Shown: positions 11,267-21,555 of the stretch, one piece after another | Position numbering within the stretch: position 1 is the stretch's first letter | How the letters are laid out: the number at the start of each line of letters is the position of its first letter | Assembly: GCF_043290135.1 (NCBI RefSeq) | Contig: NC_134701.1 | Coordinates: 96,366,202 to 96,430,201, forward strand | Direction of reading: 5' to 3' | Length of the DNA: 64,000 nucleotides | DNA from: Rhipicephalus microplus | Lineage: Eukaryota; Arthropoda; Arachnida; Ixodida; Ixodidae | Made by a program: the position numbers and the translations under genes | Notes under the pieces: generated by a model | What the model was told of the DNA's origin: nothing | Databases searched by the model: none | The model's input: the letters and a program-made list of their open reading frames with translations, nothing else

Positions 11267-11809
11267 TTACAGGCCAAGCATTTCGATTGCCTGTGCGACC
11301 AGTCGACGCTGTTCTTCTTCCCCTTCGGCGCCGATCCAGTCGAGCCAGGAGGTGATGGAAAGGGATGGGGTAGGGTAATAGCTGGATTGCTGAGCAGTTG
11401 GGCAGTAAAACAGGCAGTGTGAAAGGTCGGAATATGGGGAGGGGCAATTAGGACAGCAGGGGTTAGACCTATATTTATAAAGGAAAAGGCGAGAGGGAGT
11501 ATCGGGCAAATGAATTGGATATGCCATAGATTTCGAGCATAGAGCACAATGAGTGGTGGATGAGGGAGGGGGGGAGTAAAGACGCTTGTCGAGCCGGAGC
11601 TGGAGATATACCTCCTTGATAGTGTGACGCAAGGAGATCTGCCTATCGTTATTCGCGGAGCTCTCCCTGTCTTCCGAAGGTGTGGGCCAGGGAATGAACG
11701 GTGCCCGGTGCAAAATAACGCGGCCAAGCTGATGAGCTAGCTCATTGCCGAATGCCCAGGAACACAGCGGAGGAAGACATTGGAGGGCTGAAGAGCAGAG
11801 GCCGCTCAC
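11267..11809 (-). pseudogene. LINE ORF2 C-terminal domain with Cys/His cluster
   Basis: This frame continues from the RNase H domain: SWAFGNELAHQLGRVILHRA, then the C-terminal Cys cluster CCPNCPSPYSDLSHCLFYCP (C-x2-C-x8-H-x4-C type), typical of the zinc-binding tail that follows RNase H in these LINEs. It ends at 11267 shortly before the 3' UTR. It is frame-shifted from the preceding domain, so it is a pseudogene. Confidence 0.65.
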
Positions 11810-12384
11810 TCGACCTCCTGTTGAAGAGTAGGGGGCAACGTGTTGTTCTGTATGTGACGGATGGCGGCGTGAGAGTCAGAGTAAATCATGTACACGGGGA
11901 GAGAAGGGAGGGAGGAAAATGACTGCATGACATGGACAATGGAAAGGACCTCGAGCGAAAGTACATTTGGCGGGTGCAAGTATGGCCAGTTGGTGTGCGT
12001 GTCAGGTGCCGAAAGGTGTGGATGGTAGACACCGTAGCCACACGAGCCCCGAGGATCCACGTATGAGGCATCCGCGTAGGCAACTCCCTGTGTAGAGAGA
12101 GGAGGAGAATGATGTTGTGCTGCCACATGACGCCGGCCGGCGTGAAGAACGGCAGACATATTGCATGGGAGAGGAAGGATGCGAAGGTTAGAAGCAGCGG
12201 TGCTAGCAGCAGAAAGCAAGGTGTGAACGGAAACGGGAATGTGAGGGATACCGGCTTGGGCCAATAGCCGTTGGCCTTGACGAGTGAGAGAAAGACGGGC
12301 AAACTGAGAGTCGGGGGGCAGAGAAATAAGAGAACGTAATGGATGGAAGAGGCCTGTGGCAAAGAGCTTAGTGGAAGGGATCAC
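11806..12384 (-). pseudogene. LINE RNase H domain
   Basis: The open frame contains the RNase H signature in order: VAYADASYVDPRGSCGYGVY (first catalytic Asp), VLSLEVLSIVHVMQSF (catalytic Glu) and VYMIYSDSHAAIRHIQNN (second Asp). The frame ends at 11806, and the family's next motif (WAFGNELAHQL, normally W-x-PGHxGxxGNExAD) continues in the overlapping frame at 11809-11267. One frame shift therefore separates the two halves. The domain would degrade the RNA strand during cDNA synthesis. The copy lacks RT, so it cannot act alone. Confidence 0.7.
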
Positions 12385-12389
12385 TTCAT

Positions 12390-13810
12390 CCTCGCAGTCG
12401 TGCAGGAAACCCGAGCGGCTCCACCTGGGTGATGGACTGGGACGAGGTCAGGAAGCGCCGGAAAGCTCATCAGACCAAAAATGTCACATTAGAGGAACTC
12501 TTTTCTCAACTCGCAGAGGATGAGCTTGTGGCAACCAAGGCTGTCCAAACTGACTTACAGGTGGATACAATGCACTCGCGTCTTGCGCATTTATTGAAGG
12601 CTAAAAAATCGCTGGTTGAGAGATGGCGCACACGGAAGCTAAATGGGAAGCTCCGCAAACACATAGCTCTCCTCAATAAATGTAATAAAGATTATAGGCA
12701 GCAGCCTTCTAGGCAGCAGTGGAACGAGGTTTGCTCAAAAGTAGATGGGAAGATGCGCACCGGAGCTAAATGGAACCTCTTGAAGGTACTACTCGGTCAG
12801 TAAAAATCCAAGAGCAATCAGACGTTGGCAATCGACCGCTTAGTTCAAGCACGGCGTAGCAGTGGAGTCACTGACACCACTTTACTCAAAGAATGGGCGG
12901 AGTGATACCTTCCACTTGGCCCCTCCAGGAACTGGGATTACCCGGTCTACCAGGGAAGGCCGCTCGAGGAAATCGACTCGCCCTTTATGAACCTTGAGAT
13001 CGAAGAGATGCTTCATGCGCTTAATAGCCGCTCAGCCCCTTGTCCAGACGGCGTTAAAAACAAGTTGCTGCGCAATCTTGATGGAAAGTCCATCACTAAG
13101 TTAACCGAGGAGGTCAATACCCTCTGGTCGCGCACCTGAGGCCTGCCGTACCACCTCAGTAATACTCATTCCCGAGCCAGGCAAGGTACTCGCCATGGAG
13201 AACCTACGTTCAATTTGCCTCACATCTTGCGTGGAGAAGGTGATAGATCATGCAGTACACAATAGAGTATCTCGGTAAATTAAGGATAAAGAGCTCTCCG
13301 TACAACATGGTGGGCGTTCGGCTGAGTCCGTCTACCGAGGATGTTATGCTGCTGATTAAGAGGCAAATTATCGACCGACACACCCGATGTGCTCAAGGAA
13401 TATTGGCCCTTGATCTCGCCGAGGCCTTCTACACTATTTCACATCAGTTCATTCTGGGGGATGTAAAGCGCTTTGGGTTAGGTCCCAAAATCCACGTCTA
13501 TGTTCGGGCCTTCCTCAGGGACCGCAAAGCCACCATAAAGATCCGCGAATTAAAATCGGAGACCTTCACCCTGGGTGCGAGGGGCATGCCGCAGGGAGCG
13601 GTAATTTCAACCCTCTTGTTCAACATCGCCACGAAATGCCTCTCTGAGCACCTCCTCATTGTATCCAATACCAACCACGCATGTTATGGCGATGACATTA
13701 CAGTCTGGTGCATGGGTGGTTCAGATGCTGAAGTGGAGGAGGCACTCCAATCGACTTTGTCTATCAAAGAAAGTTTTCTGCAGGGTACAAGGATATGGCT
13801 ATCCCCCTCT
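12390..13810 (+). pseudogene. LINE linker and reverse transcriptase
   Basis: After the nested LINE, the host LINE resumes with an open linker (12429-12803, containing MHSRLAHLLKAKKSLVERWR and SRQQWNEVCSKVDGKM). RT fingers follow in broken frames (SAPCPDGVKNKLLRNL near 13035), then an open palm from 13250 to 13810. The palm has LALDLAEAFYTISHQFILG (first Asp), ARGMPQGAVISTLLFNIATK and CYGDDITVW (YGDD in place of YADD, both Asp kept). Catalytic residues are thus mostly retained although the frame is broken at about 12803, 12905 and 13130. Confidence 0.7.
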
Positions 13811-15318
13811 TAATCGGAGTTGCTTCTATATCGACCAATTCGACCAGAAAGAAGGCACGAGTCACCGCTTGATCAGGTGCAGATTACGATAACCGCACGA
13901 GATGGGCAGTCCTTTCCTAGAGTGAATTATATTCGGGTGCAAGGCTTCTTTCTTGAATCCAAAGGCGAAGATTTGCAGGTTTTGACTCGCATCACTTCCA
14001 AAACAAAGAACATGCTCAGAATAATAGGTTTTAAGCCGCAGGCGAGGGCTGAGCGAGAGCAAACTCCTTCTGCTCTACAACGCGTTCCTCATGAGCCACA
14101 TTAATTACGTGTCTCACTAAATTGGTCTAAACGCGAGAAAAATGAACTCTACACTTCAATGCGTAAAAGCATCAAAAAGTACTAGGCCTATACACATGAG
14201 CACTGGCACCAACAGGCTCATGAGTCTGGGCATGCACAACGTCTTCTCATAGGTGACCGAGGCACAAACAGTAGCTCAGGTCGCGCGGCTCTCCTCTACA
14301 AAAGCTGGGCAGCGTCTCCTATCGTCACTGGCATATCATCATATGGCGGGGAAAGAACAGATCTTCTTATCACGAACAATGAAGGGCACGTACGAGGTGG
14401 CACCCTTCTCGCGTAACATTCATTCACAGTACAATGTTGGCCTGCGAAAGGCATGGCCCAAATCTCTCCTTGATTTCGTCGTTAGCTCCACGGGCGGTTA
14501 GCTTTCGTCGATTCAGGTGGTATGGCCACTCCGATAGTTTCGCGGCCGTGGTCGTTGATCATCGCGGTAGCGTACTCAGCTTGGCTTCTGTGAGGAAAGC
14601 GTCTGCCTCCGTAGCAAAGCAGGTAGCGATAGCCTTGGCGATGACGGACACTTCACGTCTACATATATTTGCTGACTCCAGGGCTGCCGCCCGGGCCTTT
14701 GTTTCGAGGGTATTCTCAAGGAAGGCTGCCACTATTTTGAATTCCAGGGGTGTAGTAGGCTACCACACAATCACCTGGTTTCCGGTCCACAAGGGCTCAG
14801 AGGTGCATCCGACTCTTCCCAACGCCAACGAACTTGCCCATAACCATGTGCGGGAAATCACGTGCCACGGCGGTCCGGGCGGGTACAGAGGTAAGTTCGC
14901 GGATAACTTTAAAAATCCACTTAGAACACTTAACGGAGTGGCGTCCCATTATCAGTTGTCTTGGCGGACGTACGCGCTTCCGCATTCTAAGCTCACTTGA
15001 CCGCAGTCATTGGTTTTTCTAATGCTACAGGCAGGTTCATTCCCGTCTCATAGCAATATTAGCAACTTTGCTGATGGCATAACTCCAGGATGCTTTAGAT
15101 GTGAGGCACATAACTGCACACTCGCTCACATGATCTGGCAGTGCCCGGCGTTACATGGTGCAAAGTTAAGCACAGAACAAGACTGGCAGAGGGCTCTTGA
15201 AAGCTCCGAGCTATCAGTCAAATACTCGGCACTCCAGGACCTCCCATTGGGCGAAGAGCCATGGTCTTCCAGTCCCGGCGTGGACGTGGCCAGAAAACTC
15301 GGTGGACTCCTCTTAGGG
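13810..15318 (+). pseudogene. LINE thumb, RNase H and C-terminal domains
   Basis: Post-RT sequence (VTEAQTVAQVARLSSTKAGQ near 14250) leads into RNase H at 14434-15000: SFAAVVVDHRGSVLSLASVR, VAKQVAIALAM (position of the Glu; here Gln), HIFADSRAAARAF (Asp) and then NANELAHNHVRE. The first RNase H Asp region reads YGHSDSF and is poorly preserved. The C-terminal cluster CFRCEAHNCTLAHMIWQCP lies at about 15090-15145. The last recognisable motif, GLPVPAWTWPENS, precedes the stop at about 15314. Confidence 0.65.
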
Positions 15319-15348
15319 GGTGTCTTAGCAGTTCTCCAGGACCAAATG

Positions 15349-15660
15349 AAATTAATTTCACTTCAGTGAAACTGCGGGGGCTCACCCGTAAGAAGGGGGT
15401 CCTTCAGCAGTTCGTTCGTTCTCACTCTGAAAAGCCGCACGTCATTTTGCTTCAGGAGACGCTATCAGATTCTGTCATTCTGCCTGGTTACCAATTTCAT
15501 GCTGTTTACAGAGAAGGACGAAGAGGTATTTGCACGCTCGTCTCTAAAATATAAAGCTTTATTTCACACGATCTTTCTATGAACACTAACAAGGTGGTAC
15601 ACCCATTGGTGGAAATTATTCCGTAGGATCAATTCAAGAGTAGTGTTTTCATCCTTCATA
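15349..15660 (+). pseudogene. LINE endonuclease, N-terminal block
   Basis: Motifs in order: LTRKKGVLQQFVRSHSEKPH, VILLQETLSDSVILPGYQFH, GRRGICTLVSK, then SFISHDLSMNTNKVVHPLVE and SSVFIL. QET is the catalytic Glu-containing motif of APE-type endonucleases. One base is missing near 15375 in the WNCRGL-like motif, and in-frame stops occur at about 15554 and 15627. At 15661 the sequence changes to the LTR of the minus-strand Gypsy element. Confidence 0.7.
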
Positions 15661-15780
15661 ATGTCACGAAAAAACAAGACCGACAGCCAGGAGTTGACTG
15701 AAACCAGAGCAACAAACGTTCTCTTCTTTTTCATAACCAAAAAGAGTATAAGCCACAGCAAGCGTTCTTCAAGGGTGGCA
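15661..15780 (-). repeat. Gypsy LTR (3' LTR of the minus-strand element)
   Basis: On + it reads TGTCACGAAAAAAC to AAGGGTGGCA and is 120 bp long. It matches the other LTR (about 20993-21152) in order, apart from one block of about 40 bp present only in that copy and scattered substitutions. The inner side carries the polypurine tract on minus. The divergence indicates an old insertion. Confidence 0.7.
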
Positions 15781-15980
15781 TGTGTCATTACCCCCTCTCC
15801 CAAGATGCATCGTCTTGATGCTGTACATGAAGGCAAAAAAATTGAGACGAAGGTTACTATGGAAACAAAATGGAGTAACGCAAAATAACACAGCCGCTTG
15901 AGTCAGGAGTCAAATCAGAAAAAAGAAAAGAATTTAAAAAAAGGAAACAAAAAGGACGACGCAATGTCGCCAATGGATAG

Positions 15981-17290
15981 TCACTCCACTGGTGAGTCAC
16001 AGCACGAAAAGTGCGGTTTTAGCCTTGAAACATGAATGACTTCAGCTTGCGGGGGGTGACGGGAACGTCTCGGAGGGCCTGCTGGAAGAACTTCGTAAGG
16101 AACGTCGGTGAGACGTCGTATGACCTTGTAAGGGCCGAAGTAGCGGCGAAGCAGCTTTTCTGAATGGCCATGCTGTCGAATAGGTGTCCACACCCGTACT
16201 TCATCACCAGGCTTGAAACCAACTTCACAGTGACGAAGATTGTAGCGGTGTGCGTCTGTGGTTCGGTGACACTGAATGCGGTGACGAGCAAGTTGACGGG
16301 CTTCCTCTGCGCACTGCGTGAGCTTGGCGACATCCGAGGAAGGCATTCCTAAGTTGTCGGGCAGGAGCATGGCGTCGGGCATTGTCGTCCCATCGCGACC
16401 AGGGACTAAGCGAAAAGGTTTGAGATCGGCACCTTCTTGTACAGCAGTATTATACGCGAATGTTATGTAAGAAAGGATATCGTCTCAGCTCTTGTGATCG
16501 ATGTCCACAAACATTCACAACATGTCGGCAATTATCTTGTTAAATAATTCAGTGAGCTCGTTTGCTTGCAGGTGGTAAGCTGTTGTTTTACGATGTTCCG
16601 TGCCACTTAATCGCAAGACTTCCTCCATCATGTTTGCGGGGAAAGCTGTCCCACGATCAGTTACGACGATGGCTGGCGCACCGTGACGTAGGACGATGCT
16701 GCTAACGAAAAAAAATTTGGCGACGTCTGCTGCGGTAGCTTTTGGAAGCGCCTTTGTTTAGCAGTAGCGTGTTAAGTAGTCAGTAGCGGCCACAATCCAG
16801 CGGTTTCCTGGCGAAGACGTGGGAAATGATCCCAGCAAGTTCTTGTCAATCTGATAAAAAGGTGCCTTCGGTGGGTCTATTGGTTACAGCCATCCCCCTG
16901 GTCGTAAAGGTGGAATCTTGCATCGCTGGTGGTAGCGACATGTGCGAACGTAGTGCTTCGCTGTCTTTGCGAGACGTGGCCAGTAGTAGGAGCGGTGAAT
17001 CCGTTGCAGCGTGCGCGTATAGCCGAGGTTTCCGGACGATGGCTCGTCATCACACGCACGTAAAATGTCACCATGAAGCGTGGTTGGCGCAACAAGCAGA
17101 TGCGTTGCATGTGCTTGTTGCGCCAACCATGCTTCATGGTGACATCAAAGTTATTTTTGTAGAGCACTCCATCTCGGAAACACAAAGAGGATAGCGAGTA
17201 TGCAAAACTTCGAGGAGGGTGTGAATTGCGTCCTTCTAAGTAGTCAATGAGCGGGATGAGCTCCGAGTCGTCACACTGTTGCTTAACCAA
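15981..17290 (-). pseudogene. Gypsy integrase
   Basis: The N-terminal HHCC zinc domain is at about 17040-16885 (SGNLGYTRTLQRIHRSYYWP, then YVRTCRYHQRC). The catalytic core can be read at about 16850-16500 with in-frame stops: IVAATDYLTRY (Asp), VVTDRGTAF (Asp) and ANELTELFNKIIADM (Glu). The C-terminal part is open from 16382 to 15981 (FKPGDEVRVWTPIRQHGHSE, LRRYFGPYKVIRRLTDV). A 32-nt inverted duplication disrupts the start of the zinc domain (17067-17143). Family role: inserts the cDNA into the genome. Confidence 0.75.
17067..17143. repeat. 32-nt inverted duplication inside Gypsy integrase
   Basis: Arm 17067-17098 and arm 17112-17143 are reverse complements with one mismatch in 32, separated by 13 bases. 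On minus, the proximal arm encodes the normal domain residues (THLLVAPTTLHGDI), while the distal arm is an inverted copy that reads TMKHGWRNKH and is out of place. It therefore looks like a templated inverted copy made after or during integration. Confidence 0.85.
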
Positions 17291-17485
17291 GCTGGTTGCT
17301 GATACGGCAGAAAGAAAAGTGTCATCGTCTTCAAGGTCAGTGTTCGTATTTTCGACTGGTGCTCGTGAAAGGCAGTCAGCATCAGTGTATTTTCGCCCAG
17401 ATTTATGGACGGCGGTGACGTCGACTTCTTGTAGCCGAAGGCTCCATCGTGCTTGGCGACCTGAGGAATATTTGAGATGCGCGAG

Positions 17486-18986
17486 TCAACAAATAGAATG
17501 GTGGTCGCTAACTACCCTGAGTGGATGGCCATACAAGTACGGGTGGAACTTAGTTATAGCCCAGACAATAGCGAGGCATTCTGTTTCGGTCACAGAATAG
17601 TTCTTCTCCGCTGGGGAGAACATTCTGCTCACATAAGCGATCACACGCTCTACGCCATTATGCCACTGAACTAATACGACTCCTAGTCCCACTTTGCTGG
17701 AGTCTGTGTGTAATTCCGTGTCGGCGCTTTCGCGAAAATAACCCAGTACAGGTGGAGCCTGCAGAAAGGTTTGGAGGGTGTCGACCGCATAGCGCTGGTC
17801 TGGGCTCTAAACAAACAAAGCACCATCTTTTTAAGCTTGCTGAGGGGTTCAGAAATTTTCAAAAAGTTTCTCACATAGTGCCTGTAATACGAACAGAGCC
17901 CCAGAAATTGGCGTAGGTCGCGCTTGTTTGTGGGCACGGGAAAGACAGCAACGGCGCTGGTTTTCTCCGGATCTCGGCGGATGCCGGCATGGCTCACAAA
18001 ATGATCAAGAAACTCCAGTTCTTCGTATCCAAAATGGCATTTCTCGGATTTGAGAGAAAGCCTCGCTATTCTGATTGCCTAAGAAGTACCTGAAGACACT
18101 GAGCGTGTTGCTCGAACGTGTCTGCAAGGACCACGACATCGTCAAGGTAAACCAGACATGATTTCCATTTGAGCCCCGTGAGAACCGTATCCACCATTCT
18201 TCGGGATATAGCTCGCGCTGAGCATAGACCGAAAAGCAAGACTTTCAACTCGTACAGGCGATCGGGAGTAATAAAAGCGGTCTTTTCGTGGCCACGCTCG
18301 TCCACTGCGACTTGCCAATAGCCGCTACGCAAATTCAGGGAGGAAAAATACTTAGCATTGCATATACGGTCCAGTGAGTCAACTATCCGGGGTAGAGGAT
18401 AAACGTCCTTTTTGGTGACCTTGTTTAATTTACGGTAATTAACGCAAAAGCGCAACGTACCATTCTTCTTTACTAACACAACTGGCGAAGCCCAGCGACT
18501 CGTCGACGGCTAGATGACGTCGTCCTGAAGCATCTGTTCGACTTGGTCACGTATAGCGTCTTGTTCCTTTTGCGACACCCTATAGGCATGTTGTCGAATG
18601 GGTCTCTCCGTGGGTTCCGTAATGATACGATGCTGGGCAAGTGGCGTCTTGTTAACACACGACATAGTAGCAAAGCAGTCTCGAAATGAGCCGAGTATAC
18701 GCAAAAATCTTTCTCGTTGAGCTGAAGGTAGACCCTCGTTCACGTCGAGAGTGCTCGCGAACGCTTCGTCAGGATGGTTATTTGACGGAAATGAAGCTAA
18801 CGTGGACGAACCTTGGGTATCGGCAAGTTCTTCAAAATATGCAATGGCAGTGTGTCTCGGAAGGTGGCGATATTCGTCGCTGAAGTTCGTGATTAGGAGA
18901 TGAGCATGTCTTTTGCTCGGCTGAACGATCCTTCGGGCAACGCATAATTTGTCGTCAAATAAAGAGAGACAAATTGGCCTCCGCAA
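17486..18986 (-). pseudogene. Gypsy reverse transcriptase and RNase H
   Basis: 18986-18510 covers the stretch leading into RT (TEPTERPIRQHAYRVSQKEQ). 18479-18066 is the RT core: MLVKKNGTLRFCVNYRKLNK, YPLPRIVDSLDRI (usually LPRIDD), and an intact YLDD at 18149-18138. 17997-17683 is the connection (RQFLGLCSYYRHYVRNF), and 17692-17486 is RNase H (GVVLVQWHNGVERVIAYVSR, YSVTETECLAIVWAI, RVVSDHHS). Stops between the pieces show decay, though most catalytic motifs survive. Confidence 0.8.
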
Positions 18987-18999
18987 TTATTGTGTCAGA

Positions 19000-19560
19000 C
19001 ACGTCCTGTCCCAGTTCTACATTGACAAACAGGCTGCTTCGAGACGGGGAGAGTTAGAGAATCATCAGTAACACGGAGCGCTCTCTTCGAGAATTGCGTA
19101 TTATAGTTGCAGCACTGAAGTGTCCTCGAACGACACAAGTAATTGACGGGGAGGTCAATGAGTGCGCCGTATTCACGAAGACAGTCCATTCCCAAAATGA
19201 TTGGGCGAGAGCACACGCGCAATACGAGGAAAGGCCCCGTAAATGTCAACGTATACGGATTCCAATGCGCGCCGTGCACATACCAGTAGGCTTCCCCAGA
19301 TAGCTACCTGCCATGCGCTATTGGATTCCTTGCCCTAGTGTGGTAACCTTCCTCAGTTCAGATGCCAGTGCGGCACTCATTAGGGAATAGGCGCCGGCGT
19401 CGACGAGGTCGTTGATAGCATGACTGTCGACGAAGACGGCGATTTCGGCAGAAAAGATCTTTCTGCTGTCAGGGAACACTGAAAAACCGGAAGGGTCGTC
19501 GTCGGGTCATTGCGTCAAAGGCGGGTCTTTAACCGTTCTTCTGACTGCGACTTCACCCTA
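19000..19560 (-). pseudogene. Gypsy aspartic protease region
   Basis: The catalytic motif lies at about 19404-19393 in the frame FVDSHAINDLVDAGAYSLMS. The usual D-T/S-G triad is D-A-G here, so the active-site threonine is lost. The domain's second signature, IILGMDCLREYGALIDL, lies near 19190 (open piece 19279-18995), and stops separate the two. The protease would process the Gag-Pol polyprotein; this copy is inactive. Confidence 0.6.
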
Positions 19561-19799
19561 GAAGTCACCGTTCCTAACTTCCCCTGCGGGGACTTGGTGA
19601 CTGGCTCCTAAAGGAACCGGAAGACGACGAGGGCAAACTGGGCGAGGTAGTCCGGCGAGGCAGTGGTGATCTAAATTGGTGGTGTTGAAAAGCCGAAGGA
19701 GCTCATTGGCCCGCAAGATAGGCTTCGATTTCACGGGGGCACTCACTGTAGCGCGGGCATCGAGCGTCAGGATGGAAGCCACGGAGACCTAGTTGCCGG

Positions 19800-20851
19800 T
19801 ATTGACAGTTCCGGTATACGTGACCCACTTCGCCGCAGTGATAGCAGAGAGGATGGTTATCCGAGGTGCGCCACGTGCTTGCCTTGCTACCACTTTGTCT
19901 TGAGGCAGGCGGCAGATAGGTGGGTGTGCTCGGAAACCTTGAGCTGAGAGGTGGACTCGAAGCAGTGTCCTAGACGGGGGGCATAGCCTGGCACATTGTC
20001 CACATAGCGGGACCTCTAGCTGGTGGCTCAGGGGATTGTAAAGACGTCGCATATGTGAAGACTGGGGCCTCAGTTATTGGTGGTGCGATTGACGCCAGGG
20101 CTGCGACTGCCTGCCGGACTTTTTGTCTTACATCTGCGATGTCTGGCACATGTGGACGAGATTCCACTGCCTGAGGCTGTCGCAATTCATCCCCCCCAAA
20201 ACTTTGAATGAAGTCCTTGAAGGCCTGTCTCTCACTGTCAGATCTGATAGCGCATGCTGTGGCCGGCATGTGGCGTTCCTATTGTGACGACCGCTGCTGC
20301 AGAGTACGCTCCATCATAGTTGCCTCATAGATGAACTTGGCGACAGTCATGGGTGGATTGCGCACGAGTCCATCAAAAAGCTGTTCCTTTACACCTCGCA
20401 TCAAATGCCGTACCTTCTTTTCTTCCGAAATGGCAGGGTCGGTGCGTCTGAAGTGCCTGAGCATGTCCTCGGCAAACATAAAGACGCGTTTGTTCGGCCG
20501 CTGGTTTCTGCAGGATATGGCTTGTTCAGCCATCTCCTTTTTTTCGACGTTGCGGTAGGTGTCGCGGAGCTGTCGGCTAAACTCTTGCCATGTCGCAAAG
20601 GAGCCCTCATGGTTCTCGTACCACGTCTTCGCAGAATTTTTTAAGTAGAAGTAAACGGTGCAAAGCTGGCGAACATCGTCCTATTCGTTGATACTAGTAA
20701 CCATATCAAATTAATCGAGCCAGTCATCAACATCCTCGAAGATATCTCTACGGAACGGTTTTGGTGTCTATGGCGCGTGAAAAACATGCGCGAAAGGAGA
20801 ACCATAGGCATCGCTGGTTTGGACCACCTGGCTTGTCGTCGGAGCTGTCAT
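19800..20851 (-). pseudogene. Gypsy gag with CCHC knuckle
   Basis: Gag likely starts at 20851 (MTAPTTSQVVQTSDAYGS). A TAG at 20770-20768 is the first in-frame stop. The same frame continues with the capsid-like part (FMFAEDMLRHFRRTDPAISE, then VRHLMRGVKEQLFDGLVRNP, 20533-20279), a linker (20269-19970) and the knuckle CYHCGEVGHVYRNCQYR at 19846-19805. So most of gag keeps one frame with several stops. Its family role is the particle shell protein and nucleocapsid. Confidence 0.7.
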
Positions 20852-20992
20852 TTTTCTGGCTGTCGATGACAAGGGACCAAAATCATGGGGTAACCCACGC
20901 AGGCGGCGGCTGCTTCTTGCCCTGGAAGATGTAGCTGTTTCCAAAATGACCGACACCACCAAAGTACACGTACCCAGCAACTCCACCAGTAA

Positions 20993-21152
20993 TGTTGCAA
21001 ACAAAACAACACAGCCAGGAGTTGACTGTTACCTTGTTGTTGTTGTTTTCCTCTTCACATGGCCCGTTGACTGGAACCAGGGCAACAGACATTATCTTCT
21101 TTTTCAGATCCAAAACGAGTATCAGCCACAACACGCGTTCTTCAAGGGTGGC
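20993..21152 (-). repeat. Gypsy LTR (5' LTR of the minus-strand element)
   Basis: About 160 bp, bounded on + by TGTTGCAAAC and GGGTGGCA. An extra block with a GTTGTTGTTGTT run and a second GTTGACTGG copy accounts for the length difference from the other LTR, suggesting a local duplication. The LINE reading frame resumes immediately to the right. Confidence 0.65.
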
Positions 21153-21288
21153 ATCCGTCGTTATTTATAGTTAGCCAAACGACTCGAGACAGAGGCTTGT
21201 GGCGCTCTTGAGTAGGGCTGCTGCCAGGGCCGGCATCTCCCCGCTTGTGGTTGCGGGTGACCTCAACGCTTCTCATCAGGCTTGGGGT
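21153..21288 (+). pseudogene. LINE endonuclease, middle block between two LTR elements
   Basis: This 136-bp island continues the endonuclease that broke at 15660: RQRLVALLSRAAARAGISP, then LVVAGDLNASHQAWG, including the GDFNAxH catalytic box (here GDLNASH). It is bounded by the minus-strand Gypsy element on the left and by a short LTR element on the right. Codon order across the right junction is preserved (AWG, then Y after the insertion). Confidence 0.75.
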
Positions 21289-21496
21289 TGTAGTGCTGTG
21301 GCAGACGCACAAAAGAAGATCAGAGCCACGTGGCTCGTGATGTGGGAGCCACGTGGAATTGAGAACGCTCTGGCTCTTGGCCCCGTTGAAAGCGTCAGCC
21401 GCAACCCCTTTGGTCTCGCTCTTCACCCGCGTCCCAATAAAAAGCTGCGACCTTGGCATGGCCTCATCCGCCACCGTCCCGTCTCGTTTATCTAGA
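21289..21496 (+). repeat. 5' LTR of the 2.3 kb element
   Basis: Begins TGTAGTGCTGTGGCAGACGC and ends TCTAGA, with the terminal CA-type end mutated. It includes two copies of GGAGCCACGTGG-like sequence and the shared block GAGAACGCTCTGGCTCTTGG. It matches the 3' LTR along its whole length with scattered substitutions. Confidence 0.85.
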
Positions 21497-21555
21497 AATG
21501 GTGACCTCAGACGCAAGAACCACTGACCAGCGCTGCACCGCTGCCACCAAGTTCC

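Larger units (their letters stand above)
11226..12389 (-). mobile_element. 5'-truncated RNase H LINE inserted into another LINE's endonuclease
   Basis: On minus this element carries RNase H plus the C-terminal domain and ends in a 3' UTR with AATAAA near 11243-11253. Its ends fall where the host LINE's endonuclease breaks off (11220) and restarts with GSDHFILA (12380 onward). This fixes the host as the older element. A short GGAAG match flanks both ends, but a longer target duplication is not clear. Confidence 0.7.
9915..15318 (+). mobile_element. RNase H-bearing LINE (I/R1-like group), decayed, split by another LINE
   Basis: This + strand element has an ORF1 with zinc knuckles (10075-10760), a truncated endonuclease (from about 10760, with a clear core at 10909-11220), an interruption by a minus-strand LINE (11226-12389), then linker, reverse transcriptase (about 12990-13810), RNase H (about 14510-14870) and a C-terminal CCHC motif. 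The last in-frame stop, after a GLPVPAWTWPEN motif, falls at about 15314-15318. Between ORF1 and the endonuclease the usual C-terminus of ORF1 and first part of the endonuclease are missing, so an internal deletion is likely. About 30 bp later a second LINE of the same kind begins. Confidence 0.75.
15661..21152 (-). mobile_element. Gypsy-type LTR retrotransposon, 5.5 kb, decayed
   Basis: Minus-strand order is gag, protease, reverse transcriptase, RNase H, integrase, as in Ty3/Gypsy elements. Short related LTRs bound it: 15661-15780 and about 20993-21152. Both end on + with GGGTGGCA and share the block GCCAGGAGTTGACTG. The 5' LTR of the element (right side) has about 40 extra bases. Next to it, on minus, a primer-binding-like TGGTGGAGTTGCTGGG starts 4 nt after the LTR. 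A purine tract (GGGAGAGGGGG) precedes the 3' LTR. No clean target duplication is visible. It interrupts a LINE endonuclease. Confidence 0.85.

Noticed and set aside
17067..17143. CRISPR or terminator hairpin
   Set aside because: A single inverted duplication inside integrase coding sequence of a eukaryotic retroelement, with no repeat-spacer array.
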